64,000 nucleotides of DNA, from assembly GCA_003609755.1 (NCBI GenBank), contig AP017991.1:4389001-4453000 (forward strand), in the 5' to 3' direction. This stretch comes from Planktothrix agardhii NIES-204 (lineage in GTDB: Bacteria > Cyanobacteriota > Cyanobacteriia > Cyanobacteriales > Microcoleaceae). Made by a program: the position numbers and the translations under genes. Positions 36,279 through 44,592 of the stretch are shown one piece after another. Numbering within the stretch: the first letter of the stretch is position 1; each line of letters starts with the position of its first letter. The notes under the pieces are model-generated. The model saw only the letters and a program-made list of their open reading frames with translations, ran no database searches and was not told where the DNA came from.

Positions 36279-36281
36279 CAC

Positions 36282-36579
36282 AATTTTACTCTAAATTTTT
36301 AAGGGTTAACTTAAGTACAATCTTTCGGATTGGGAGCCGATAGCATTATCTTATAATCTTCTTCACTTGAAAGTTTATCTAATCCTAATTTAACCTAATT
36401 TATCGGGATTGACTGGATTTTGGTGATTGGTCATCCCTTCGATAGAGGGAAAACTTAGGATTGTGTTTAGCCCGGATTTGAGTTAATCATAAAAACTACT
36501 GCTAAACCCTGGAAATCCTAAATTACCCCTCACTCCTAAACGGAAGACTGATCACCAATAATCAATCAATTTGGTAAGA
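36282..36579. other. 298-bp intergenic region without a recognised gene
   Basis: AT-rich DNA between two leftward genes: the 5' side of the small membrane protein and the 3' side of the hli gene. GATTGGTGAT-like words recur near 36420 and 36550. I see no ORF, tRNA or strong hairpin. Confidence 0.4.
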
Positions 36580-36750
36580 TTAACTCAGCCCTAGCCAGGA
36601 TAATAAACCTTGTCCGCTAAAATATTCAATTGCCAAGGTGATCAAAAAACCAATCATGGCGGCTCGACCATTTAATCGTTCAGTATATTGATTGAATCCA
36701 AATTTGGGTTCGTTGAGGTTGGGGGTTGTCGTAGGTTGTGGTTGGCTCAT
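36580..36750 (-). CDS. High-light-inducible protein (HLIP/SCP)
   Basis: A 56-residue one-helix protein. The chlorophyll-binding motif FGFNQYTERLNGRAAMIGFL, then ITLAIEYFSGQG, is diagnostic of the chlorophyll a/b-binding-like family (Glu and Asn/Arg ligands in ERLNGR). HLIPs protect photosystem II assembly and dissipate energy under strong light. ATG at 36748-36750 (MSQPQPTTTPN) was chosen; longer in-frame starts add non-family sequence that overlaps the divergent gene. Confidence 0.93.
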   Translation of the reverse strand: MSQPQPTTTPNLNEPKFGFNQYTERLNGRAAMIGFLITLAIEYFSGQGLLSWLGLS

Positions 36751-36812
36751 ATTTGAATTCCTAGGATTTTTTCGGCTTTCCCATTTGATTTTAACCCCTG
36801 ATTGTTTAAAAA

Positions 36813-37397
36813 ATGTCCTATCTACCTGACCAATCACCAATTCCGAATTCGGTTCAACAAGTTGCCTCTGCCCTTCGTACCACAGGCTGGATTTGCTTTT
36901 GGATACAACTGGTTTTAGGGGTGATTTCGGCTGTGATTCAGCTTTTTGCCATTTTAGTCTTTAGTCGTGGGACGACAGGAACAACGGCCCCATCATCGGG
37001 AATTGGTGGGGGTTTGGTCTTTGCCCTCATCGGACTGGGGATTTTGGGATTTAGTATTTTTCAGGCTTTTGGTTATACTCGTTTGGCCCGTAGACTTAAA
37101 GCACCGGGCATTACCCGTCCCAGTCGAGGAGAAACCTTCAAACGTATCCGTACAGGCTTAACCAGTAATTTAACTGGAATGACGGTGACTTTAATAGCTT
37201 CGGAAGCAATTAATGGGATTCTCTTGGCAAAAGCCATCTCTCAGCCCCGTGGTTTGTTTAATGCTCCTGGCAACCTACAGGATTTTGTCCAACCCCTTGA
37301 TTTTTTTGTAGTTCTGGCTAATACCCATACAATTGTGGCCCATTTTGTTGGGATCGCAGGTGGTTTGTGGCTGATCAATCGAATTTATAAGAATTAG
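36813..37397 (+). CDS. DUF3611 family membrane protein
   Basis: A 194-residue polytopic membrane protein with four hydrophobic segments: about 25-50 (WICFWIQLVLGVISAVIQLF), 66-90 (GGLVFALIGLGILGFSIFQA), 118-138 and 165-190. The motif FGYTRLARRLKAPG after the second helix is typical of DUF3611, a family of cyanobacteria and chloroplasts with no assigned biochemical function. It lies between two high-light-inducible genes and diverges from one of them, so a link to thylakoid stress is possible but unproven. Confidence 0.85.
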   Translation: MSYLPDQSPIPNSVQQVASALRTTGWICFWIQLVLGVISAVIQLFAILVFSRGTTGTTAPSSGIGGGLVFALIGLGILGFSIFQAFGYTRLARRLKAPGITRPSRGETFKRIRTGLTSNLTGMTVTLIASEAINGILLAKAISQPRGLFNAPGNLQDFVQPLDFFVVLANTHTIVAHFVGIAGGLWLINRIYKN

Positions 37398-37474
37398 GGA
37401 ACACCGGAACACCGGAACAGGAAACAGAAAGAATGTACTTATAGACAAGGGTTTTGGGTTTTTGTCAATCTTTC

Positions 37475-37492
37475 TTAACAAAAAGTTGCAAA
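37475..37492 (+). promoter_or_regulatory. HLR1 element (RpaB site) upstream of the second HLIP gene
   Basis: TTAACAAA-AA-GTTGCAAA. The HLR1 consensus is two (G/T)TTACA(A/T)(A/T) half-sites two bases apart; each half here matches seven of eight positions and the spacing is exact. It lies 62 bp before the ATG. RpaB is known to control hli genes through such sites. Confidence 0.65.
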
Positions 37493-37553
37493 CTTCTGGA
37501 AACTGTGTTAACTTTTATGTAGTTAGCTCAAGCAAGCAGGAGATTTTTTGATT

Positions 37554-37697
37554 ATGGAAAGCAAAGATACCAAGTTTGGGTTTACAGAATTCGCGGAGAC
37601 TTGGAATGGCCGTTTAGCCATGTTAGGTTTCACCATCGGTTTAGCCACGGAACTTCTAACCGGTCAAGGGATTCTGTCTCAATTAGGTTTAATGTAA
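37554..37697 (+). CDS. High-light-inducible protein (HLIP/SCP), 47 residues
   Basis: A short ORF reading MESKDTKFGFTEFAETWNGR, then LAMLGFTIGLATELLTGQG and ILSQLGLM. FGFTEFAETWNGRLAMLGF is the chlorophyll-binding helix of one-helix HLIPs. AGGAG lies 11-15 bp before the ATG. It is a second member near the one at 36580, and the two share only the motif, so they are distinct paralogues. An HLR1 site upstream and a hairpin terminator downstream complete the transcription unit. Confidence 0.95.
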   Translation: MESKDTKFGFTEFAETWNGRLAMLGFTIGLATELLTGQGILSQLGLM

Positions 37698-37773
37698 TTT
37701 TTCCGGTTGTTTTCAACGCATTCAAGGGTTCTAGGACTTAACCTGAGAACCCCATTTACCCCCTAAATAGTAA

Positions 37774-37809
37774 AAAATCCCTCAAATTCGTAGTGTTTGG
37801 GGGATTTTT
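37774..37809. terminator. Bidirectional intrinsic terminator
   Basis: AAAATCCCTCAAA (37774-37786) pairs with TTTGGGGGATTTT (37796-37808) with one G-U pair, and A- and T-rich flanks allow function on both strands. It ends the HLIP transcript. Confidence 0.75.
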
Positions 37810-37857
37810 GTGATTAGAAATAGGGCTTGCTGAAAAAGTAACAGAATTAGACGAGTA

Positions 37858-38148
37858 ATGTATTATTGCGATCGCTATTCCTGTATTCTTTATAGCAACC
37901 AAACGCGATCGCAGATTCAGACCGATCAACAGTTTCCCAGTGTCGGTAGTCAGACTAAAGGGCTTTTGGTTAATGCCGATGGTTCTGTGGATATCTATTT
38001 CGGCCCGAAACCGCCTGCTGGCAAGGAGAATAATTGGGTACAAACAATTCCTGAAACGGGTTGGAACACGATTCTTCGGCTTTATAGCCCGCTTGAGCCT
38101 TGGTTTGACAAGACTTGGCGACCAGGGGAAATCGAGTTACTGAAATAG
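37858..38148 (+). pseudogene. DUF1214 C-terminal remnant
   Basis: The frame holds TRSQIQTDQQFPSVGSQ, then LLVNADGSVDIYFGPKPPAG, then WNTILRLYSPLEPWFDKTWR and PGEIELL. This is the C-terminal end of the DUF1254/DUF1214 family, whose full proteins are about 400 residues or longer. Everything upstream is missing and replaced by DNA with HIP1 sites. It is the first of several remnants in this decayed stretch. Confidence 0.75.
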
Positions 38149-38352
38149 CCCTATCCAGAATATTTCTTGATCCTCGATCTGTAGATTGAATTGAGGTGAT
38201 AAAATCAAACATTACCTTTTTTCTCGCTAATAAAATCGGAGTTCTCACTTCGTCAGAGAGAGAGATTGCAGTAACTCGACAATGAGGTTATCATTTCTCA
38301 TAGTTGGGTTGCGTTCCTTAACCCAACCTACAAGATCAGCGATCGCACTCAA

Positions 38353-38559
38353 TTGGATCAGCATTTAGCGGAACGGACTTGGTTAGAATTAGGACATCCC
38401 ACGATCGCCGATGTAGCCGTGTTTCCCTATGTCGCTTTAGCAGGTGATGGGCAGATTGATCTCAGTCCCTATGCCAATGTTTTAAGCTGGATTGAACGGG
38501 TGAAAAAATTGCCTGGTTTTGTCGGCATGATCGGCATCAAAGAACTGGTTACAGCTTAG
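38353..38559 (+). pseudogene. Glutathione S-transferase C-terminal remnant
   Basis: The frame LDQHLAERTWLELGHPTIAD, then VAVFPYVALAGDGQIDLSPY, then ANVLSWIERVKKLPGFV is the C-terminal helical domain of a GST. The thioredoxin-fold N-terminal domain with the glutathione site is absent; the sequence before TQLDQHL is a common dispersed repeat. The fragment lies 9 bp upstream of the flavin-binding protein gene and may only survive as its leader. Confidence 0.75.
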
Positions 38560-38568
38560 GAGAAAATT

Positions 38569-39162
38569 ATGCCCCGAAAATTTGGTGAGATTGCTTTTAC
38601 CCCCGAAGTCCAAGCCGCCCAAAGCGATCGGGGTTCACGACAAACCTATGAACGCTATATTGCCAATGGCGATAGTGGCGACACAATTACGCCCAAAATT
38701 GCCGATTTTATTGCCCAATTAGACGGTTTTTATCTGGGAACAGTGGGTTCTAACGGCTATCCCTATATTCAATTTCGGGGTGGCCCCGTAGGCTTTCTTA
38801 AGGTGTTGGATGAAAAAAACCTGGGCTTTGCGGATTTCTCTGGCAATGTGCAGTACATCTCTGTTGGTAATCTGTCGGGCAATGACAAAGCCTTTTTATT
38901 TTTGATGGATTATCGTCACCGTAAACGCATTAAAATTTGGGGGCGTGCCAGTTATCTTGAAGGCGAATCGGAACTACTCGAAAAATTGCGGGTGAAAGAT
39001 TATCCTGCACCGATAGAAAGGGCCATGTTATTTCAAGTTGAAGCGATTAGTGAAAATTGTCCCCAACATATTCCTATTCGTTATTCTGAAGCGGAAGTTG
39101 CGGCCATGATTGCACCCTTGCAGGCTCGTATTGCTGAGTTAGAAAAATCTGAAATGGTTTGA
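38569..39162 (+). CDS. Pyridoxamine 5'-phosphate oxidase family (FMN-binding) protein
   Basis: A 197-residue protein with the split-barrel flavin fold: KIADFIAQLDGFYLGTVGSN, then GYPYIQFRGGPVGFLKVLD, LGFADFSGNVQYISVGNLSG and RKRIKIWGRASYLEG. Such proteins reduce or oxidise small substrates using FMN or F420; the substrate here is unknown. AGGAG precedes the ATG. The C-terminal ~35 residues (IPIRYSEAEVAAMIAPLQAR) are duplicated at 40240-40334. Confidence 0.85.
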   Translation: MPRKFGEIAFTPEVQAAQSDRGSRQTYERYIANGDSGDTITPKIADFIAQLDGFYLGTVGSNGYPYIQFRGGPVGFLKVLDEKNLGFADFSGNVQYISVGNLSGNDKAFLFLMDYRHRKRIKIWGRASYLEGESELLEKLRVKDYPAPIERAMLFQVEAISENCPQHIPIRYSEAEVAAMIAPLQARIAELEKSEMV

Positions 39163-39247
39163 AAACGCGATCACATTCTCATTTTACTAAAGTGGTAAAC
39201 GGCGATCACATTGATCTATTACTGTCTCACCTATTTTATAGACATTG

Positions 39248-40054
39248 TTACAAGCTGTTAATATCGATATCTGTAAAAGGATGGGCAAGATACATTCCAA
39301 TTCCAGATTCTAAACTTTTTGAAGCGTCTCTACCTTGTCGTTGCATATGTGCATTGAAGCATGAATTTGAAACACAACCTACAAACCAAGTGATCTGGTC
39401 AACCGCTTCATTTGAATTTAACCTTTGCCATGTTCTTGTTTCTTTATCTGGTTTTAATCCAATTTTCCAAAATCCTTTTCCTATAATGCAAATCATTGAA
39501 ACAATTCCAGAAAGAGGATCTATTCCAAGTTCTTTCATAACTTCAACTAAACGTTTAAGCTCGAAATTTTCATTTTTATTATCTAAATCAGCATCACTTT
39601 TAAATGCAAAAAATAAATTAAAAGCTCCAGAATAGTTAGACGAAAAATTGCTCCCAACAGTAAACTTTAATTTTGAAAGCTCAAGGGATGTAGAGCAAAA
39701 ATCCTTCATAAAACTTCTCGTCACAGTTGATTTCACTTCAACTCTTGCTAATACGCTGTTAAAAAGAAAAATTCCTTCCTTGGTGCTACTTGAACCGAGT
39801 ATTGGTGGAGCTAATGTTTTATCAAATAGAATTATATCATCTTGAGTTGATTCTCTTGTTAAATTTTCAGCTTCAATAATTGTCCCTGTACCACTTAAAA
39901 CATATGGAGGTAGCCAAGGTGTCAGAACATTATCAATTAAAAGTTCTCTAAGCCGCCCCCTTAATCCAGTGTGTTGTACTTTTTCTTCATTCGTGGATAA
40001 ATGAATTAAATGTTGACTATCAGCTCTCAACTTGTCGAGTATGTAGTTGTTCAT
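39248..40054 (-). CDS. DUF6602 family protein, PD-(D/E)XK nuclease-like
   Basis: A 268-residue soluble protein. HTGLRGRLRELLIDNVLTPW and YVLSGTGTIIEAENLTRES, then QDDIILFD and LARVEVKST, match DUF6602. The Asp of DDIILFD and the Glu-x-Lys of VEVKS look like the PD-(D/E)XK catalytic set, so a nuclease role is plausible but not shown. The gene lies on the opposite strand between two copies of the C-terminal end of the flavin-binding protein gene, so it was probably brought in by an insertion or duplication event. No methylase or other restriction partner is adjacent. Confidence 0.7.
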   Translation of the reverse strand: MNNYILDKLRADSQHLIHLSTNEEKVQHTGLRGRLRELLIDNVLTPWLPPYVLSGTGTIIEAENLTRESTQDDIILFDKTLAPPILGSSSTKEGIFLFNSVLARVEVKSTVTRSFMKDFCSTSLELSKLKFTVGSNFSSNYSGAFNLFFAFKSDADLDNKNENFELKRLVEVMKELGIDPLSGIVSMICIIGKGFWKIGLKPDKETRTWQRLNSNEAVDQITWFVGCVSNSCFNAHMQRQGRDASKSLESGIGMYLAHPFTDIDINSL

Positions 40055-40239
40055 TTTTTCTTAGTATACATAACTATTGATTATACCGATGCTTTCCGTC
40101 TTGTCAACATCTAGGTCACAAAAAACCGTTGAACCTGAACATGAAACGTATCACGGGCAGAACCCGACAACAAAATCGCAAATAAAGAGGGTTGTTCTCC
40201 CCCTTCATATAGTTCCAACAGGCGATCCGCCCATGTGCT

Positions 40240-40334
40240 ATATTCCTATTCGCTATTCTGAAGCAGAAGTTGCGGCCATGATTGCACCATTACAGGCTTG
40301 TATTGCCGAGTTAGAAAAATCTGAAATAGTTTGA
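40240..40334 (+). pseudogene. Duplicated C-terminal end of the flavin-binding protein gene
   Basis: IPIRYSEAEVAAMIAPLQAC then IAELEKSEIV repeats, with a few changes, the end of the gene at 38569-39162. The DNA match starts near TATTCCTATTCG and continues past the stop into TTTGAAAA. The rest of the gene is absent. Confidence 0.85.
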
Positions 40335-40582
40335 AAAGGCGATCGCTTTTTTCTGATTTACAAAAGGGAGATCATCAATCTGAAAAAGATGGCCTAAAAT
40401 TTAATGATAATTTTTTCAGCCCTAATGAGAAAAGGAATACCAAACCATGTCAGTGCGATCGCCGATCTTGTAGGTTGGGTTGAGGTTACGAAACCCAACA
40501 TTGCTTTTTCCCAAATTACCACCCAATATCTGAGTTATAATCAATACTATCAATTTTACCCCTTAATCAAATAATTTAACTT

Positions 40583-40816
40583 ATGTCTGCTACAATTCGT
40601 GAAGAACTTCACCAACAGATTGACCGATTACCTGATGACATTGTTGAAAAAATTGCCAACTTTACCCGATTAATTTCCCCTGATCCAAATAACATTTCAG
40701 AATATACTAATTGGCAAGATGAAGACTGGCAAAAATTTTCATTAGAGCAATTTTTCAAAGAAGAAGATGAAATTGAATATTCCCTAGCAGATGCTCAAGA
40801 AATTTATCAACCATGA
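40583..40816 (+). CDS. Putative antitoxin of a MazF/PemK-type module
   Basis: A 77-residue acidic protein (MSATIREELHQQIDRLPDDI, then VEKIANFTRL, ending LADAQEIYQP). Its stop overlaps the start of the downstream toxin gene by four bases (ATGA), the usual antitoxin-toxin coupling. The first half resembles DUF2281-like small antitoxins. No clear DNA-binding fold is visible, so the label rests mainly on context. Confidence 0.65.
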   Translation: MSATIREELHQQIDRLPDDIVEKIANFTRLISPDPNNISEYTNWQDEDWQKFSLEQFFKEEDEIEYSLADAQEIYQP

Positions 40817-41154
40817 AACCTGGTGATATTGTTCTAATTCGTTTTCCTCAAGCAGACTTGAAATCAGGAAAACTACGTCCAGCCTTAATTATTGCTATTT
40901 CACCAAGTCGCCATCGTGATTTATTACTTGCTTTAATTTCTTCTCGTCTCCATCAAGCTACTCTAGGATTTGACGAAATCATTAATACCTCAGATTCCGA
41001 CTATATTAATACTGGACTTAAAGTGGCTTCTTTAATTCGGCTAGGACGATTAACAAGTGTCGAATCATCTGTAATCAATGCACGTTTAGGAAATATCTCA
41101 CCAGAAAGACTAATACGCATTAAAAATCTTTTAATCAATTGGCTAAGAAAATAA
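40813..41154 (+). CDS. MazF/PemK family toxin
   Basis: A 113-residue protein starting MKPGDIVLIRFPQADLKSGK, then LRPALIIAISPSRHRDLLLA and a C-terminal VASLIRLGRLTSVESSVINA, the PemK/MazF (CcdB-like barrel) pattern. Such toxins are usually sequence-specific mRNA interferases. Translationally coupled to the preceding antitoxin. It appears intact. Confidence 0.85.
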   Translation: MKPGDIVLIRFPQADLKSGKLRPALIIAISPSRHRDLLLALISSRLHQATLGFDEIINTSDSDYINTGLKVASLIRLGRLTSVESSVINARLGNISPERLIRIKNLLINWLRK

Positions 41155-41292
41155 AATTAGTGAGATCGCCGTCATCTTGTTGATTAAACTTTAAAATTTC
41201 GATCATTTTGGCTTTTGAAAGTGCGATTACTTTGGCTGTTTAAGGTGCGATCACGGTATAATAAGGGAAATACTCTTTAAACACCTTAACCG

Positions 41293-41493
41293 ATGAAAAT
41301 CAAAGTCATTGTTCACACAGAAGAAACGGGTTATTGGGCTGAAGTTCCTGCTCTTCCTGGCTGTGCTACCCAAGGTAATACCTTTGAAGAACTCTTACAA
41401 AACTTATATGAAGCGGTTGAAGGTTGTTTGTTAGTAGATACGGAACAGCTACAACTTGATGAATCTTCCCAAATTTTAGAAATTGCCGTATGA
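41293..41493 (+). CDS. hicB: HicB-type antitoxin
   Basis: A 66-residue protein with the partial RNase H-like fold of HicB: MKIKVIVHTEETGYWAEVPA then LPGCATQGNTFEELLQNLYE. No C-terminal DNA-binding domain is present, as in the short HicB class. Its last four bases overlap the start of hicA. Confidence 0.88.
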   Translation: MKIKVIVHTEETGYWAEVPALPGCATQGNTFEELLQNLYEAVEGCLLVDTEQLQLDESSQILEIAV

Positions 41494-41696
41494 AGTCTAT
41501 TTCAGGCAAAGAGTTTGCAAAAATATTAGAACAAAATGGTTGGCAACTACTACGCATAAATGGTAGCCATCATATCTATGGGAAACCAAATAATCCAGCC
41601 CGAATTTCCGTACCGATTCATGGCAATCAAGCCCTAAAACCTGGATTATTAAGATATTTTCTAAAAGTTGCTAATCTCACTGATAATGATTTGTAA
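41490..41696 (+). CDS. hicA: HicA-type toxin
   Basis: A 68-residue double-stranded-RNA-binding-like toxin: MKSISGKEFAKILEQNGWQL, then RINGSHHIYGKPN (catalytic His within GSHH) and VPIHGNQALKPGLLRYFLK. HicA toxins cleave mRNA. It overlaps hicB by ATGA and looks intact. Confidence 0.9.
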   Translation: MKSISGKEFAKILEQNGWQLLRINGSHHIYGKPNNPARISVPIHGNQALKPGLLRYFLKVANLTDNDL

Positions 41697-41890
41697 CTTT
41701 TGGCGGCGATCGCCGATCTTGTTGATTAAGGCTTAAAAACGTGATCGCTTTAGCTTCTGAAAGTGCGATCGCTTTTATTGTCATCAGTGCGATCGCTGAT
41801 CTTGTAGGGTGCGTTAATGAAATATAACGCACATTATTTGTTCGAGATTTGTTGTACAATAGGTAAATGAAGACTTTAGGGGTAATCAAA

Positions 41891-42094
41891 ATGTTAAGTA
41901 TTGATACTATTAATGAAAATATTGCTCAATCTTCTTTGCCTTCATTACAAGAAATTGCTCAACTTTCTCTATCAGAAAGATATAAACTTTTACGTCCTCT
42001 TATTCAAGAAATAGCTGAAGATGTCAATAATGATCCTGAACTAGATTTCTTTTCAGAAATTGAGGGAGAAGGATTAGAAAACGATGACGATTAA
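41891..42094 (+). CDS. Putative antitoxin whose toxin is truncated
   Basis: A 67-residue acidic protein (MLSIDTINENIAQSSLPSLQ, then LSLSERYKLLRPLIQEIAED). ATG 41891 was preferred to ATG 41867 because AGGGGTAA lies just before it. Its end overlaps an out-of-frame ATG that opens a 19-residue MazF-like start, as in a coupled antitoxin-toxin pair. With the toxin broken, this antitoxin is an orphan here. Confidence 0.55.
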   Translation: MLSIDTINENIAQSSLPSLQEIAQLSLSERYKLLRPLIQEIAEDVNNDPELDFFSEIEGEGLENDDD

Positions 42095-42143
42095 CCAAAA
42101 ACGCGGCGAAATCTGGCAAGTTAACCTTGAGCCAACCATTTGA
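42084..42143 (+). pseudogene. MazF/PemK toxin, N-terminal stub
   Basis: MTINQKRGEIWQVNLEPTI then TGA. KRGEIWQVNLEPTxG is the usual MazF/PemK N-terminus, but the frame stops after 19 residues and the following DNA shows no continuation. It overlaps the antitoxin gene by 11 bases. Confidence 0.75.
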
Positions 42144-42181
42144 AATTGCTTTTGACAAGCAATCTATTGGTAATATTAAAA

Positions 42182-42403
42182 TTAACCCAAGTTAACTTCT
42201 TCAGGCATATAAACTTTATATAAACGCCACAACCCCAGTACAATCAGAATTTGAAGGCTCCAGTGGGCGAAGGCAAACCCCCAGACTAAGCAGATGAGTC
42301 CAATCACTCCAGCTAACACGAAGGGAATATCATTAGAGGTTTGTGTATAGATCCAGATAGAACCCAGGGCAAAAGTCAGAAGCATAAGATAGACTGAGGG
42401 CAT
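42182..42403 (-). CDS. Small two- to three-helix membrane protein
   Basis: A 73-residue hydrophobic protein: MPSVYLMLLTFALGSIWIYT, then FVLAGVIGLICLVWGFAFAH, then LQILIVLGLWRLYKVYMPEE. AGGAGGTGGAGATT directly precedes the ATG at 42403, so the upstream GTG at 42412, which lies inside that ribosome binding site, is not the start. Function unknown. Confidence 0.7.
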   Translation of the reverse strand: MPSVYLMLLTFALGSIWIYTQTSNDIPFVLAGVIGLICLVWGFAFAHWSLQILIVLGLWRLYKVYMPEEVNLG

Positions 42404-42546
42404 AATCTCCACCTCCTAGGTGAGTTGCGTTGAGTCTTGCTGCAAGTGCAGTGGACTACACTATTCAGGATAGGAGGGAAATATGAAGATTCTGTGAAGA
42501 AAAGAAAAATAGTGATAGAAATTCGTTTTTTTTACAAAACTTTATA

Positions 42547-44592
42547 TTATTGAAAATCAATATCTTCTGCAACTTCCGATGCTACAGGTAAACGCACAAA
42601 AAAGGTGCTTCCCTGGCCTAATTGACTTTCTGCCCAAATGTGACCCCCATGTTGCTGCACAATACTGCGACAAATAGCTAGTCCCAGTCCAGTCCCTCCT
42701 TTCTGGCGGGAGTCGGAGGCGTCCACCTGTTGAAAACGACCAAAAATGGTTTCTAGTTTATCGGTGGGAATTCCCCGTCCTTGGTCTTGGAGGGTAATCA
42801 AAACTTCTAAGCAGGAACGGGATAGACTGGAATGGTGGAGTGTGGCATCAAACCAAATGCAACTATCAACATCAGAAAATCTGATCGCATTACTTAATAA
42901 ATTAGTGAATACTTGAATAATTCGGTCTGGGGCGACCCAAAGATGAACTTCTAGGGGTTTTATTGATAAATTTACACCGGATTTTTCCGCCATTCCGATC
43001 ATTTCATTATTGGCTTGAACCATTAAATCGGCTAAATTACAGTATTTTTTATCGAGGGTAATTTGCCCGGCTTGCATCCGTTCTAAATCAAGAATATCGT
43101 TAATCAAACGGACTAAACGGGTTGTATTGGTAACGGCAATTTCAAACATTCGTTTAGCGCGTTCGGGTTGGGTATCTAATAATCCACTGGCTAATAATCC
43201 TAAAGCACCATGAATTGAGGTTAAAGGAGTCCTAAGTTCATGACTGACAACGGAGATAAATTCATCTTTCATTTTTTCCATGGCTTGCCTTTCGGTAATA
43301 TCTTTAAAGATGACCACAGCCCCAATAATTTCCCCTTGATTTTGAATGGGAGTGCTAACATATTCGACGGGAAAATAAGACCCATTTCGATGCCAAAAAA
43401 CTTCGTTATCAACATGACGAACTAAACCATTTTTTAGGGTAGAAAAAATTTGGGAACTTTGTTGATTAGTTAATGATTGATAACCAGAATAGACGTTTTT
43501 TTTGGGGAGAGTCTCGGACGCAGAAACAGCGATAACTTCTGCGGTGATTTTTTGCCAATTACTCATCAGTAATTCTCGGACAGTGTATCCGGTGATTCTG
43601 GCGGCGGCCGGATTAGCAAAAGTGATTTTTCCCTCTTGGTTTAAACCACAAATTCCTTCTCCGGCTGAATCTAAAATTAATTCATTTTGATGACGGAGTT
43701 GTTCTAGGGTTTTTTCGATTCTTTTTTGATAACTAATATCCCTAGAAATTGTAGAAATTCCCGTAATATTTCCCAGTTCATCTTTCATCGGAGAAATGGT
43801 TAAAGAAACATCAATATGTTGTCCATCTTTGCGAATATGAACGGTTTCATAATGATCAATACTGCCCCCGGATTGAATACTGGCTAAAATTTGAGGAACT
43901 TCGCTGGCTCTTTCAGGTAAGGTTAATAAACCAAAGGGAAAGTCTTTAACTTCAGTTTCGGAGTAACCATAAATTTGTTCCGCCCCTTTATTCCAGCTAA
44001 TAATTTTTCCTTCTAAGGTTTTGCCAATAATTCCATCTTCGGAAGATTCTACAATGGCAGCTAATTGTTTATAAGCATTTTCAGCTTTTTGGTGTTCGGT
44101 AATATCTCTCCCCAATATAACTAATCCTTTACGTTCGCCATTGGGATGAAATAAAGGAACTTTAATCAGATCAAAAATTCTGGGGTTGCCATTAACATCG
44201 GGAATAATTTCTTGTTGTTGGGAAGGTTGTTGATTTTCCCAAACTTCTTGATCGGATTTTTGAAAATTAATTAAGGCATTTCTATAGAAATTTTTACCAT
44301 GAATCTGTCCTACTAATTCTACTAATTCAGGATCGGATTTTCCTTGATAATCTAAAGTCTGGATTTGAAATAGTTCTAAGGTTGCTTGATTGGCTTCTAA
44401 CCAACGTCCTGAAGCGTCTTTAAAGCAGACTAAATCCGGCATGGCATTAATTAAGGTTTTCAACCTTTCTGAACTCTCTCGCAATGCTTCTTCTACCCGT
44501 TGTCGTTCTTGCATTTCTTGAATTAATCGTTGATTAATTGCTTGTAGGGAAGCAATCAATTGAGTTTCAGTTTCGGAATTTTGATTAATCAT
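42547..44592 (-). CDS. Multi-PAS sensor histidine kinase
   Basis: A 681-residue soluble kinase. A short coiled coil (1-35) is followed by three PAS domains: about 37-165 (LINAMPDLVCFKDASGRWLE), 168-290 (IVESSEDGIIGKTLEGKIIS) and 295-435 (LDSAGEGICGLNQEGKITFA). HisKA has FISVVSHELRTPLTSIHGAL with the phospho-accepting His near residue 453. The HATPase part has VFTNLLSNAIRFS, DQGRGIPTDKLETIFGRF and GGTGLGLAICRSIVQQHGG. No membrane segment, so it senses a cytoplasmic signal. Its start overlaps the upstream response regulator gene by 8 bp, so the two are coupled. Confidence 0.93.
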   Translation of the reverse strand: MINQNSETETQLIASLQAINQRLIQEMQERQRVEEALRESSERLKTLINAMPDLVCFKDASGRWLEANQATLELFQIQTLDYQGKSDPELVELVGQIHGKNFYRNALINFQKSDQEVWENQQPSQQQEIIPDVNGNPRIFDLIKVPLFHPNGERKGLVILGRDITEHQKAENAYKQLAAIVESSEDGIIGKTLEGKIISWNKGAEQIYGYSETEVKDFPFGLLTLPERASEVPQILASIQSGGSIDHYETVHIRKDGQHIDVSLTISPMKDELGNITGISTISRDISYQKRIEKTLEQLRHQNELILDSAGEGICGLNQEGKITFANPAAARITGYTVRELLMSNWQKITAEVIAVSASETLPKKNVYSGYQSLTNQQSSQIFSTLKNGLVRHVDNEVFWHRNGSYFPVEYVSTPIQNQGEIIGAVVIFKDITERQAMEKMKDEFISVVSHELRTPLTSIHGALGLLASGLLDTQPERAKRMFEIAVTNTTRLVRLINDILDLERMQAGQITLDKKYCNLADLMVQANNEMIGMAEKSGVNLSIKPLEVHLWVAPDRIIQVFTNLLSNAIRFSDVDSCIWFDATLHHSSLSRSCLEVLITLQDQGRGIPTDKLETIFGRFQQVDASDSRQKGGTGLGLAICRSIVQQHGGHIWAESQLGQGSTFFVRLPVASEVAEDIDFQ

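Noticed and set aside
37756-38248. Two minus-strand ORFs opposite the DUF1214 remnant
   Set aside because: They are shadows of the remnant frame and the terminator; the residue composition is not protein-like.
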